DNA of 64,000 bases, from the NCBI RefSeq assembly GCF_003665095.1, contig NZ_RCHV01000002.1:806001-870000 (forward strand), written 5' to 3'. The DNA is from Streptomyces sp. Z26 (GTDB taxonomy: Bacteria; Actinomycetota; Actinomycetes; Streptomycetales; Streptomycetaceae). A model generated the notes under the pieces. The model was not told the DNA's origin, did not search any database, and saw only the letters and a program-made list of their open reading frames with translations. Position numbers and translations under genes: made by a program. Positions 11,034-19,516 of this stretch are shown here, in pieces; positions within the stretch are counted from its first letter, which is position 1, and every line of letters starts with the position of its first letter.

Positions 11034-11063
11034 GGAACCCCCCGGATCTCTCCGGGGGGTTCC
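11034..11063. terminator. Rho-independent-type terminator after asd and the S1 protease gene
   Basis: Perfect 12-bp stem GGAACCCCCCGG / CCGGGGGGTTCC with a 6-nt ATCTCT loop, between two convergent genes. No long U-tract is present, which is normal for Streptomyces. It can serve both strands. Confidence 0.85.
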
Positions 11064-11091
11064 GTTCTGCCTGGGTCGGACGCTACGTCGG

Positions 11092-12162
11092 TCAGCCGAT
11101 CTCGGCGCCGAAGGCCTCCAGCGCCTCACCGACGGGCTGGAAGTAGGTCTCGCCACCGGCGGAGCAGTCACCGCTGCCGCCGGAGGTCATGCCCAGCGCC
11201 TTGTCCTCGGCGAACAGGGCGCCACCGCTGTCGCCCGGCTCGGCGCAGACGTTGGTGTGGATGAGACCGTCGACCGTGCCCTCGGGGTACGAGACGGACG
11301 CGTCGACCGCGAGGACCTCGCCGTCGTGCAGCTGCGTGGTGCTGCCGCTGCGCTGGACGGTCTGGCCGACCTCGGCCTCGGCCGCGCCGGAGATGGCCTG
11401 CGTGCTGCCGTCGTAGAGGTTGACCTCGCTCGGGTGGTCGGCGTCGCCGGTGTACTTCGCCAGACCGTAGTCGTCACCCGGGAAGCTGCCGTCCTGCGTG
11501 GTGGCGATCTCGCTGCCGCCCTGCGAGTCGGACCAGCTGTCCACCGCGTTGGTGCAGTGCCCGGCGGTCACGAAGGCGGCCTCGCCGCCGACGGTGACGT
11601 TGAAGCCGAGCGAGCAGCGGGAGCCGGAGCCCCAGATGGCGTCGCCACCGGCGATCTTGGTGGTGAACTTGCCGTCCGTGTGCTTCAGCACGGCCTTGCC
11701 GTCCTGCGCCGCGACCTGCTTCTTCAGCGCGGCGAGCTTGTCGCCCTTGACGGTGCTGTCGGCGGTGACGACGACCTTGTTGGTCTTCGGGTCGACGGAA
11801 CGGGACGTGCCCACCACGTCGTTCTCCGTGAGCGACTTCTTCACGGTGTTGAGCTGGGCCATCGAGTGCTCGACGACCTTGGCCTCGGCACCCGCGGCCT
11901 CGACCTTCGCCTTGGCGCTCTCGTCGGTGACGTTCACGACGAGCTTCTTGGCGTCGGCGTCGTAGTAGGTGCCGCCATTGCCCTTGATCTCGGACGTGAG
12001 GTCCTTGGCGAGGGTGCTGGCCTTGGCCACCGACAGGGTGTCAGCGGTCGCCGGCTCGGACGCGTTGGCGTTCGACAGGGTCAGCGCACCCGTGACGAGG
12101 GCGGCGACGCTGGTGCCGACAACGGCCATACGGCGCTTGGAAATACGACGGTTGTTCGTCAA
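11092..12162 (-). CDS. Secreted S1 (streptogrisin-type) serine protease precursor
   Basis: A 356-residue pre-pro-protease close to streptogrisin A/B. Residues 1-35 form a signal peptide (Arg/Lys-rich start, hydrophobic stretch, NANA). Residues about 40-169 are the alpha-lytic-type pro-region that assists folding. The mature enzyme starts at Ile170 (IAGGDAIWGSG). The catalytic triad is His202 (TAGHC), Asp231 (GDDYGL) and Ser312 (GDSGG); cysteines at 183/203 and 306/333 match the two family disulfides. Translation starts at TTG 12162 with GGAGG 7 nt upstream. It is a single gene ending at the shared terminator. Confidence 0.93.
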   Translation of the reverse strand: MTNNRRISKRRMAVVGTSVAALVTGALTLSNANASEPATADTLSVAKASTLAKDLTSEIKGNGGTYYDADAKKLVVNVTDESAKAKVEAAGAEAKVVEHSMAQLNTVKKSLTENDVVGTSRSVDPKTNKVVVTADSTVKGDKLAALKKQVAAQDGKAVLKHTDGKFTTKIAGGDAIWGSGSRCSLGFNVTVGGEAAFVTAGHCTNAVDSWSDSQGGSEIATTQDGSFPGDDYGLAKYTGDADHPSEVNLYDGSTQAISGAAEAEVGQTVQRSGSTTQLHDGEVLAVDASVSYPEGTVDGLIHTNVCAEPGDSGGALFAEDKALGMTSGGSGDCSAGGETYFQPVGEALEAFGAEIG

Positions 12163-12336
12163 CTCAATGCCTCCAGTGGGGGTTGGGCCCGCCCGAGTCA
12201 GAGCGGTCCCGGAGGAAGAACGGACACAGCCACCCCGTGAGGGGGAGTCGCGTCCATGCCAACTTGCCCGGCGAGTATTACGCGAACGTCAGTTGGCACA
12301 CAAGGGTGCGAGGTCCGGCTGTCCCGTTATGCCCCG

Positions 12337-13377
12337 TCAGATGCAGGATTCCGGAGGGATTTCCCCTGAATCGCCCCGGTACGCCGGGCCCATATCGGGC
12401 ATCTCGCCACGTCCCACGCGTCGCTCCTCCCCCGCCACACGCTCCGTCCCCACGTCCACGCGCCCGCCGTCCGGCACCGTCGCACCGGCTCCCACCTGCG
12501 GCGGCGTACCGGCGAGTACGGACCGCTCCGTACGGTCGTCCGCACCGCCACGGCCGCCCTCCTCCGAGCCGCGACCGTCCTCCCCCGGGTCACGTCCCGA
12601 CGACTCCCGCGGCCACTCGACCGGTTCGCGCTGCGAACGGTCCAGGAAGCGCAGCAGCTCCACGGGGAACGGCAGCACCAGCGTGGAGTTCTTCTCCGTC
12701 GCGACCGACGCGACGGTCTGGAGCAGCCGGAGCTGGAGCGCGGCGGGGGTGTCGGACATCGCCTCGGCGGCCTGCGCGAGCTTCTTCGACGCCTCCAGCT
12801 CGGCGTCCGCGTTGATCACCCGGGCCCGCCGGTCCCGGGTCGCCTCCGCCTGCCGGGCCATCGACCGCTTCATCGTCTCCGGCAGGGAGACGTCCTTGAT
12901 CTCGACCCGGTCGATCGTCACGCCCCACTCCACCGCGGGGCTGTCGATCATCAGCTCCAGGCCCTCGTTCAGCTTCTCCCGGCTGGAGAGCAGGTCGTCC
13001 AGCTCGCTCTTGCCGATGATCGAACGCAGCGCGGTCTGCGCCATCTGCGAGACCGCGAAGCGGTAGTCCTCGACGCGGATGATCGCGTCCGCCGGGTCGA
13101 CGACCTTGAAGTAGACGACGGCGTCGACGCGCACCGTGACGTTGTCCCGCGTGATGCCCTCCTGGGCGGGCACCGGGAGGGTCACGATCTGCATGTTGAC
13201 CTTCTGGAGCCGGTCCACGAACGGGACGACCAGCGTGAAGCCGGGCTGCTTCAGCTCCTGCCGGAGGCGGCCGAGACGGAAGACGAGCCCCCGCTCGTAC
13301 TGCCTCACCACCCGGGCCGCCGCCGCCACGTAGAGCGCGCCACCACCGAGTCCCGCCGCAACCAACTCCACGACCAT
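12337..13377 (-). CDS. SPFH/Band 7 protein (slipin/stomatin-like)
   Basis: A 346-residue membrane-anchored scaffold protein. An N-terminal hydrophobic helix (residues 1-20) is followed by a Band-7 domain (VVRQYERGLVFRLGRL, PGFTLVVPFVDRLQKVNMQ, RVDAVVYFKVVDP) and a helical stretch rich in Ala/Glu (RDRRARVINADAELEASKKLAQAA) typical of stomatin oligomers. The last 100 residues are disordered (Gly/Asp/Arg). Such proteins organise membrane microdomains. No NfeD-type protease partner is adjacent. The start is ATG 13377; a TTG at 13389 is the alternative. Confidence 0.88.
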   Translation of the reverse strand: MVVELVAAGLGGGALYVAAAARVVRQYERGLVFRLGRLRQELKQPGFTLVVPFVDRLQKVNMQIVTLPVPAQEGITRDNVTVRVDAVVYFKVVDPADAIIRVEDYRFAVSQMAQTALRSIIGKSELDDLLSSREKLNEGLELMIDSPAVEWGVTIDRVEIKDVSLPETMKRSMARQAEATRDRRARVINADAELEASKKLAQAAEAMSDTPAALQLRLLQTVASVATEKNSTLVLPFPVELLRFLDRSQREPVEWPRESSGRDPGEDGRGSEEGGRGGADDRTERSVLAGTPPQVGAGATVPDGGRVDVGTERVAGEERRVGRGEMPDMGPAYRGDSGEIPPESCI

Positions 13378-13489
13378 TACGGCCCCCAAAGTCCGTTATA
13401 CGGACAAAGGTAAACCTCGTCCCGACCCGGGGTCGAGGGCCGCGCACGGGTCCGCGCGGCCGTACGTCGCGGCAGCGGTCGACGGCGCC

Positions 13490-14725
13490 TCAGCAGTCAC
13501 ACGAGCAACACTCGCAGCACTCGCAGCACTCACAGCCGTCGCAGTCGCACTTGTGGCAGCAGCCCTCCCGCGTCTTCCGACTCCACGGCCCCTCGTACTC
13601 GTCCTGGCAGCACATCCGGCACGTGCAGCACAGCGCGAGGAAGACGCCGCAGCCCGCCAGCAGCGACCGCTTGGGCGGCACGCCGCCCGGTCCGGGCCCG
13701 TGCCCGCCGCCGTACGGCCCGCCGGGTCCGCCCGGCGCCCCGCCGTAGGGGTTGCCGAACGGGTCGCCGCCACCGGGCCCGTACGGCGCCCCCTGCCCGC
13801 CACCGCCGTGCGGCCCGCCGTGCGCCCCGTGCCCGTGCTCCCCGGGTCCGCCCGCCGCGCCGTGCGCGCAGGTCGCGCCGAACGCCCGGTCCACGGCCCG
13901 CGGCAGCTCGTGCGCGAGCAGCACGTGCGCCAACCCGCCGTCGGTGAACTCCGCGTCCCGCAGCGCCAGCCGTACGCCGCGCACCGCGTCGTCGCACAGC
14001 CGCCGCACCTCCGCGAGCGGCGTCGCCGTGGCCACCACCGGGTTCCACGCGCCCGCCGCCTCATCCGCCGTCAGATCCTCGACTGCGTCCAGGAGATGCG
14101 CGAGACGGCCGAACAGTCGCCCGGCCTCCGCCAGCGGCGCCGCGTTCCCCGGCCGCCCGGCGAGGACCGCGGTGTGCGCGAACGCGGCGGCCGTCGCCGT
14201 CTCCGTCGGCTCCGTGACGGCGAGCAGCGAACCGCCCGGCCGCGCCGCCGCCTCCACCAGCGGCTGCCGGTCCACGGCCGCGGTCAGCACCGCCGTGTCG
14301 AAGCCGAGGTCCGCGCCCGTACGCGCGCCCGCCCGGTCCCAGCCCGCCGCCACCCGGCGCGCGGCGGCGGCGAACGGGCGGCGCGCCAGCAGCCCGTCGC
14401 CGTCCGCGACGTGGTCCCGCGTCTTGGCCGACGCCAGCACGAGCGAGACGGACGCGGCCAGCCGCGCCCCCTCCCCGCGCGCCACCGACGCGGTCCGCAT
14501 CCCGCGCAGCGGGCAGGGCCCGGCCGTACGGCGCAACTCCTCCGCGCGCGGCGCCTGTGCCTCGGTCAGCACCGAGACCAGCAGCCCGTCGTAGTTGGTG
14601 ACCACCCGCGCGAACTGCCCGTGGTCGCCGCGGAGTGCGAGGCAGAGCCCGCACAGGTGCGCCGTCCAGGACGTCAGCAACCCGTCGCCCAGCCGGTGGC
14701 GGCAGGGCCGCACGATTCCGAACAC
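13490..14725 (-). CDS. DUF5685-like protein with a cysteine-rich C-terminal tail
   Basis: A 411-residue protein. The N-terminal half (MFGIVRPCRHRL, then HLCGLCLALRGDHG and later CPLRG) resembles, from memory, the DUF5685 family, whose function is unknown. Residues about 290-350 form a Gly/His/Pro linker. The end is extreme: 19 cysteines in the last 53 residues, in clusters such as ALCCTCRMCC, CCHKCDCDGC and CECCECC, encoded by a visible 9-nt repeat around 13505-13540. This could bind metal or a cluster, or be heavily disulfide-linked. The only predicted membrane-like stretch is short (LLAGCGVFLALCC). It is divergent from sflA. Confidence 0.75.
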   Translation of the reverse strand: MFGIVRPCRHRLGDGLLTSWTAHLCGLCLALRGDHGQFARVVTNYDGLLVSVLTEAQAPRAEELRRTAGPCPLRGMRTASVARGEGARLAASVSLVLASAKTRDHVADGDGLLARRPFAAAARRVAAGWDRAGARTGADLGFDTAVLTAAVDRQPLVEAAARPGGSLLAVTEPTETATAAAFAHTAVLAGRPGNAAPLAEAGRLFGRLAHLLDAVEDLTADEAAGAWNPVVATATPLAEVRRLCDDAVRGVRLALRDAEFTDGGLAHVLLAHELPRAVDRAFGATCAHGAAGGPGEHGHGAHGGPHGGGGQGAPYGPGGGDPFGNPYGGAPGGPGGPYGGGHGPGPGGVPPKRSLLAGCGVFLALCCTCRMCCQDEYEGPWSRKTREGCCHKCDCDGCECCECCECCSCDC

Positions 14726-15030
14726 GCTTCCCCCGTTCCTTTGTGACGCCGGATCACGTTGTCCGGGTCACGGGTCCCTCACCCGTCCGTCAGCGCCGCC
14801 ACCCGTACGGCGGGACGTGGCAGAACTTGCGCACCGTCACCACCCCCGTACGGAAAGAGCCCTGATCCGGCGCCATGCGCTCTGCACCAGAACCGTCACG
14901 AATCACGGCCTTGGTGGCAATCCGCTTGGCACAACGTCCGCATCATGCATGACCATAGGATTGCGGAACCCGCGGCGGTGCCGCTATCGACAGGTTATCG
15001 ATGCCGCACGCAGAGGAGAGGAGGCGTCCA
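14726..15030. other. Divergent intergenic region between the DUF5685-like gene and sflA
   Basis: This 305-bp region holds the promoters of both genes. It is less GC-rich than its surroundings near sflA. A -10-like TAGGAT (14956-14961) and two TATCGA copies 11 bp apart (14985-14990 and 14996-15001) are visible upstream of the sflA ribosome-binding site. I could not assign a -35 with acceptable spacing. Confidence 0.4.
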
Positions 15031-15474
15031 ATGGGATCGGTGCGCAAGGCGAGTGCCTGGCTGGGCCTCGTCGACGACAGCGAGATGCGTTACTACGACG
15101 ACGACTACGCCGAGGGGCCGGAGCCCGGAGACGCCGCACGCGAGCCGTGGGTGACGGACCCGCGGGTCCGGGTGACGGCCGAGGCCGCACAGGACCAGGG
15201 CGGCCGGATCGCGACGGTCACCCCGTCCGGCTTCCGGGACGCGCGCGGGATCGGAGAGATGTTCCGGGAGGGCGTCCCGGTGATCGTGAACCTCACCGCG
15301 ATGGACTCGGAGGACGCCAAGCGCGTCGTGGACTTCGCGGCCGGGCTGATCTTCGGCCTCCGCGGTTCCATCGACCGTGTGGCGACGCGGGTCTTCCTGC
15401 TGACCCCCGCCGAATACAAGATCGTCAACGGTGAGGACCGCCGCACCGAGGGCGGCTTCTTCAACCAGAGCTGA
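15031..15474 (+). CDS. sflA: SepF-like protein SflA
   Basis: A 147-residue SepF-family protein. SepF proteins tether FtsZ to the membrane; Streptomyces has a main SepF beside ftsZ and short paralogues, SflA and SflB, that influence FtsZ placement during sporulation. The C-terminal domain is clear ([50 protein letters not shown]). The linker is short and acidic (YYDDDYAEG). The N-terminus [14 protein letters not shown] can form the membrane-binding amphipathic helix. The ATG at 15031 follows GAGGAGAGGAGG. Absence of ftsZ/ylmE neighbours and the short length favour SflA over SepF. Confidence 0.87.
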   Translation: MGSVRKASAWLGLVDDSEMRYYDDDYAEGPEPGDAAREPWVTDPRVRVTAEAAQDQGGRIATVTPSGFRDARGIGEMFREGVPVIVNLTAMDSEDAKRVVDFAAGLIFGLRGSIDRVATRVFLLTPAEYKIVNGEDRRTEGGFFNQS

Positions 15475-15634
15475 GCCGGCGGCCTCTCGGCCCCGGCCGG
15501 AAGGGGACGGCGCCCGGCTCCTCGTACGGGACCGCCGTGCCCGGCCGCCGGGGTTCCCGCGCGCCCCGGGGGCGGGCGGGGCCGCCGGACCGGTGTGCCC
15601 TGCCGCCGCCCGGACCCGTCCGGCCCGGACGGTG

Positions 15635-17401
15635 CTACGGGCGCCCGCCGCCGGTCGGCACGAGCGACGCCCCGCCACGGCCCGTACGGACACCGTCCGC
15701 GCGGCCCGTCGGCACGTCCGCCGCCCGCCCCGGCGCGGCAGCCGTCGCGCCCGCGCCGCCCGGCCCGTCGTGGTCGCCCGGCCCGTCCGCCGCCTCGTCC
15801 CGGTCGGGGTCGGCGCACTCCATCGTCCGGGGCAGCCGCAGCGCGGCGAGCGCGCCGAGCAGCAGCAGCCCGGCGCTGACGAGGAGCGTCATGTGCATCC
15901 CGTGCACGAACGACACCCGCGCCGCGTGCAGCAGCACCCCGCTGGCCGGGTCACCGAGGTGCGCGGCCACCCCGTACGCCTCCCCCAGCGAGTGGCTGGC
16001 GTCGCCGCGCGCGTCGCTGGGCACTCCGGCCACGTCGCGTACGCGCGGCGCGTAGGCCGCGTTCATCACGCTGCCGAGGAGGGCGATCCCGATGCCCGCG
16101 CCCAGTTGGTACGCGGTCTCGCCGACCGCCGCGGCGCCGCCCGCGCGGTCCGCCGACGAGTGGCTGAGCATCGACTCGTAGCAGGCGAACAGCGTCGCCT
16201 CCAGCCCGAAGCCGAGCAGCACGAAGCAGCAGGCGAGGAAGGCGGGGCGGTCCTCCTGGCCCGACGTGGTCAGACAGAGCACCGCGAACGTGGTGAGCGC
16301 GAAGCCGGACGCGACCATGCGGCGCGGCCCCAGCAGCCGGAGCAGCCGCGCCCCGGTGAGCCCGGCGGCGACGGCGGCCAGGGACAGCGGCAGCAGTCGC
16401 AGCCCGGTCTCCAACGGGGACAGGCCGAGCACCAGTTGCAGGTACTGCGCGGCGATCAGCGCCAGCCCGACCAGCGCCAGCACGGTGAGCACGATGCAGC
16501 CGACGGCGGTGCCGAAGGCGGGGCGGGCGATCGCCGCGATGTCGACTAGCGGGTACGGGCGCCGCCGCTGCCGCCGTACGAAGCGCGCCAGCAGCACCGC
16601 GCCCGCCGCGAGCGCCAGCACCGCGCGGACGGACAGCCCCTCGCCCGCGCCCGCGGCCTTCACCCCGTAGATGACGCCGATCAGGCCCGCCGCCGCCATG
16701 ACGGCGCCGAGCACGTCCCACGGGCCCTCGCCCCGGCTGGTGGACTCGGGCAGCAGCAGACGGCCGGCGAGCAGACCGGCCGCCATCAGCGGGATGTTGA
16801 TCAGGAAGACGGAGCCCCACCAGAAGTGCTCCAACAGCAGCCCGCCGAAGAGCGGCCCGACCGCCGCGCCGACGGCCGCGACGGCGCTCCAGACGCCGAC
16901 GGCGACCGCGCGTTCCCGGCGGTCGGGGAAGACCTGCCGGAGGATCGAGAGGGTCGCGGGCATGATCATCGCGCCGCCGACGCCGAGCAGGGCGCGGGCG
17001 GCGATGAGGAGCACGGGGGTGTGGGCGTACGCGGCGACGCCCGAGGCGAGCGCGAAGAGGGCGTAGCCGAAGAGCAGCACCCGGCGGCGCCCGACGCGGT
17101 CTCCGAGCGTGCCGAAGAGGATGAGCAGGGAGGCGCAGACGAGCGGGTAGACGTCGACGATCCACAAAAGCTGCTGCGGTCCCGGCCGCAGGTCCGCCGC
17201 CACGGCGGGGACCGCGACGTGCAGCACGGTGGCGTCCAGGGCGACGAGCAGGAGGCTGGCGCAGAGGACGACGAGGACGGTCCAACGGTTCGGGTCACCG
17301 GCGGCGGCACCCGTTCCGCGCCCGCACCCGGCGCCCGTACCCACTCGCTGTGCGGGGACGTCGGCCGCCTGGGGGGAGCGGGCCGCGTTCGTCCCTGACA
17401 T
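15635..17401 (-). CDS. MFS multidrug exporter, DHA2 (14-TM) family
   Basis: A 588-residue drug:proton antiporter. The DHA2 signature LDATVLHVAVPAVAADL sits in the first helix region. Motif A-like GTLGDRVGRRRVLL follows, and motif C-like GPLFGGLLLEHFWWGSVFLINIP comes after the fifth helix. About 14 hydrophobic segments follow, then a C-terminal 70-residue Ala/Gly/Thr-rich tail. Family members export antibiotics or dyes; the substrate here is unknown. The ATG at 17401 has GAAAGG about 9 nt upstream. It is convergent with sflA, and no adjacent TetR regulator is visible. Confidence 0.92.
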   Translation of the reverse strand: MSGTNAARSPQAADVPAQRVGTGAGCGRGTGAAAGDPNRWTVLVVLCASLLLVALDATVLHVAVPAVAADLRPGPQQLLWIVDVYPLVCASLLILFGTLGDRVGRRRVLLFGYALFALASGVAAYAHTPVLLIAARALLGVGGAMIMPATLSILRQVFPDRRERAVAVGVWSAVAAVGAAVGPLFGGLLLEHFWWGSVFLINIPLMAAGLLAGRLLLPESTSRGEGPWDVLGAVMAAAGLIGVIYGVKAAGAGEGLSVRAVLALAAGAVLLARFVRRQRRRPYPLVDIAAIARPAFGTAVGCIVLTVLALVGLALIAAQYLQLVLGLSPLETGLRLLPLSLAAVAAGLTGARLLRLLGPRRMVASGFALTTFAVLCLTTSGQEDRPAFLACCFVLLGFGLEATLFACYESMLSHSSADRAGGAAAVGETAYQLGAGIGIALLGSVMNAAYAPRVRDVAGVPSDARGDASHSLGEAYGVAAHLGDPASGVLLHAARVSFVHGMHMTLLVSAGLLLLGALAALRLPRTMECADPDRDEAADGPGDHDGPGGAGATAAAPGRAADVPTGRADGVRTGRGGASLVPTGGGRP

Positions 17402-17817
17402 GTCGTACGCACCTTTCTGTCGCCACCGGCCCCGCCGCGGCAGGGGGAAGGCCGGACGCTCCGGGACGGCGTCCGGCCAGGTTGCGGCGCGGGACGAATG
17501 GGCGCCAGGGTACGCGACGCCCCGGGACGCCCCTGTGGCACGTCTCACCGGCCCCGGGTCCCGTACGGGGTCCGGCGGGGGCGGGCCGGGGCGGGAAGCG
17601 AGGAGGGAATTCCCGATTAAGCGGCGGTGAACGGAATACGGATCGACCGCGAAACGCCCCCGTTAACCGACGCCTAAACGTGTGAACGGGTGCCATCGAA
17701 TAAGCGCGCGGAATACGCGGGATAAAAGACCGGAGGAGACACGGCCCACATCACATCGTCATCACAAAGGCGGTGACGAGCACGTTCACCTCTCGGACGC
17801 GCGGTAACGTCGATTGG
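17402..17817. other. Divergent intergenic region, MFS exporter / PAP2 phosphatase
   Basis: 416 bp without a gene. The half next to the PAP2 gene is comparatively AT-rich. It contains a 10-bp palindrome GGGAATTCCC (17605-17614) and a GGAGGAG sequence (17731-17737) that is not followed by a usable start codon. A TAACGT -10-like hexamer at 17805-17810 precedes the GTG at 17818. No clear hairpin or operator is evident. Confidence 0.4.
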
Positions 17818-18999
17818 GTGCGTACCGAGCGATTCCTCGCCAGGCTGGAACAGGAGCCTGAGCGACCGAGCAGCCGCGATGTGCCGCGGATGAGCCGACA
17901 CCGCAGGGTGCTCTTCGGCGCAACCGTGGTGCTGTACGCGGTCATTGTCGCCGCGGTCCTCGTGGAGAGCGTTCTCGTACGGGTGGACTGGCAGGTGATG
18001 TTGTTCCGGCCGTACAAGCAGTGGCCGGAGTACCACCAGTTCCTCGACTACTTCGTGGTCCTCGGGCAGCGCGCCCCGACCGCCGTGCTGGTCGCGGCCT
18101 GGCTCGGCTGGCGCTCCTGGCGGCAGCGGACCCCGCGCCCGCTGCTGGTGCTCGCCACGGCCCTGCTGCTGCTCAACGCGTCCGTGGGCGCGGTCAAGAT
18201 CGGGCTGGGCAGGCTCGGCCCCCACTACGCCACCGAGGTCGGCTCCGCCGAACTCTTCGCCGGCGGCGACATATTCCCGTCCGGCCACACCGCCAACGCC
18301 GTGGTGACCTGGGGCATCCTCGCCTATCTGGCGAGCACCCCGCGCGCCCGCCGACTGCTGTCGCTCGTCGCCGCGTTCGCGGCCCTGGGCGTCGGCGCCA
18401 CCACCGTCTACCTCGGCACCCACTGGGTCAGCGACGTGCTCCTCGGCTGGGCCGCCGGGCTGCTGATCCTGCTCGGCCTGCCGTGGTGCGAGCCCGTCAT
18501 CGGGCGCGCGGAGACGCTGGTCCTCGCCTACCGCGAGCGGGCCCGCCGCCTCCGCGCACAGCGCGCGCCCCTGCCCGTACCGGCCGGGGAGCCGGTGGCG
18601 GCGGAGCGCGCGGACACGGCGTACGCGGCTGCCGGGCAGCGGTCCGGCGGGCAGCCGTCCGGCGGGCACGCGCGGCGGTACGCGGACGCGGGCACCGGCT
18701 CCGGTGCCGCCGCCGACGGGGAACCGGCGGCCGAACACCCCGACGAGGACGCGCACTCGGAGGCGTGCCCGGACGAGTCGCTCTGGGCCGACGAGCAGCC
18801 GGGCGACGCCGACGCCGTCCCGCCGGTCCCGGGCACGCCCGGCGCCCCGCCCGCGCGGCTGCACCACTCGGCGCGCCCCCACCCCGTACGGGGCACGGAG
18901 CGGGCCTCCGCGGCCACCGGCGTCGGCGGGCGCCGCGCCCCGGGCGCGGACCGTACGGCGCCGCAGCGCACGGCGCCGCTCGGCCCGCGCGCCAAGTGA
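17818..18999 (+). CDS. PAP2-family phosphatase, membrane protein
   Basis: A 393-residue membrane phosphatase of the phosphatidic acid phosphatase type 2 superfamily, acting on lipid phosphates or polyprenyl pyrophosphates. The three catalytic motifs are recognisable: KIGLGRLGP (K-x6-RP type, slightly altered), IFPSGHTANA and TTVYLGTHWVSDVLLGW (catalytic His and Asp). About six hydrophobic helices span residues 30-230; the last 160 residues are a disordered Ala/Gly/Asp tail. The GTG at 17818 is chosen because a TANNNT -10 (17805-17810) lies 7 nt upstream, suggesting a leaderless message. An in-frame GTG at 17773 is the alternative. Confidence 0.87.
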   Translation: MRTERFLARLEQEPERPSSRDVPRMSRHRRVLFGATVVLYAVIVAAVLVESVLVRVDWQVMLFRPYKQWPEYHQFLDYFVVLGQRAPTAVLVAAWLGWRSWRQRTPRPLLVLATALLLLNASVGAVKIGLGRLGPHYATEVGSAELFAGGDIFPSGHTANAVVTWGILAYLASTPRARRLLSLVAAFAALGVGATTVYLGTHWVSDVLLGWAAGLLILLGLPWCEPVIGRAETLVLAYRERARRLRAQRAPLPVPAGEPVAAERADTAYAAAGQRSGGQPSGGHARRYADAGTGSGAAADGEPAAEHPDEDAHSEACPDESLWADEQPGDADAVPPVPGTPGAPPARLHHSARPHPVRGTERASAATGVGGRRAPGADRTAPQRTAPLGPRAK

Positions 19000-19023
19000 C
19001 GCGGGGCCGGGCGCGCGGGGCGG

Positions 19024-19239
19024 TCAGCCCTTCCAGCAGCGGACCACCTCGCCGTCGCGGACGGCGAGGTTGAGCCGCCCGTCCAGGTACTCCATGGTGA
19101 TGATCGCGTCCGGCGCGAGCACCCGGACCGTGGACCAGCCACGCGCGCGGGCGTGCTGCTCAGCGGCCTCCGAGGAGAGTCCGACGTACCGTGCGGGGTC
19201 GTCCGGGGAGGAGTCCGGAGCTGCGGGTTCGGGTGCCAT
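19024..19239 (-). CDS. Small protein resembling peptidase inhibitor I78
   Basis: A 71-residue protein. After a Pro/Asp-rich N-terminus it contains YVGLSSEAAEQHARARGW, VRVLAPDAIITMEY and RLNLAVRDGEVVRCWKG. This is the helix-strand-loop-strand pattern of the I78/potato-I-like inhibitor family (DGRLNLxVxDGxVxRxxxG at the end). No signal peptide is present, so it would act in the cytoplasm. The start is ATG 19239, with a GTG at 19248 as alternative. It is convergent with the PAP2 gene. Its assignment rests on the pattern only. Confidence 0.68.
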   Translation of the reverse strand: MAPEPAAPDSSPDDPARYVGLSSEAAEQHARARGWSTVRVLAPDAIITMEYLDGRLNLAVRDGEVVRCWKG

Positions 19240-19516
19240 GCCCGCCACCGTACGGCGCCCGGGGCCGCGCCCGGAAGCCCCGCCCGTACGGTGCTCCCCT
19301 CGCGGCTCCCGTCACGCTTGTGTCACGGGCACGGCGTGCTGTTCGGAGTTGCGTTCGTCACCCGAACGTGGCTATTCGGCGGCGCCTATTCACTCGCCCG
19401 GGAAATGGTCCGGCGGGCGGGCGGCGAATTCCACGGTCCGCGTAATTCCGCCCTCCGTTCACCTCTCGTCCATCTCCGCGCGCCGCCCGGAATAACGCCG
19501 TACGGGAACGGCCGGA

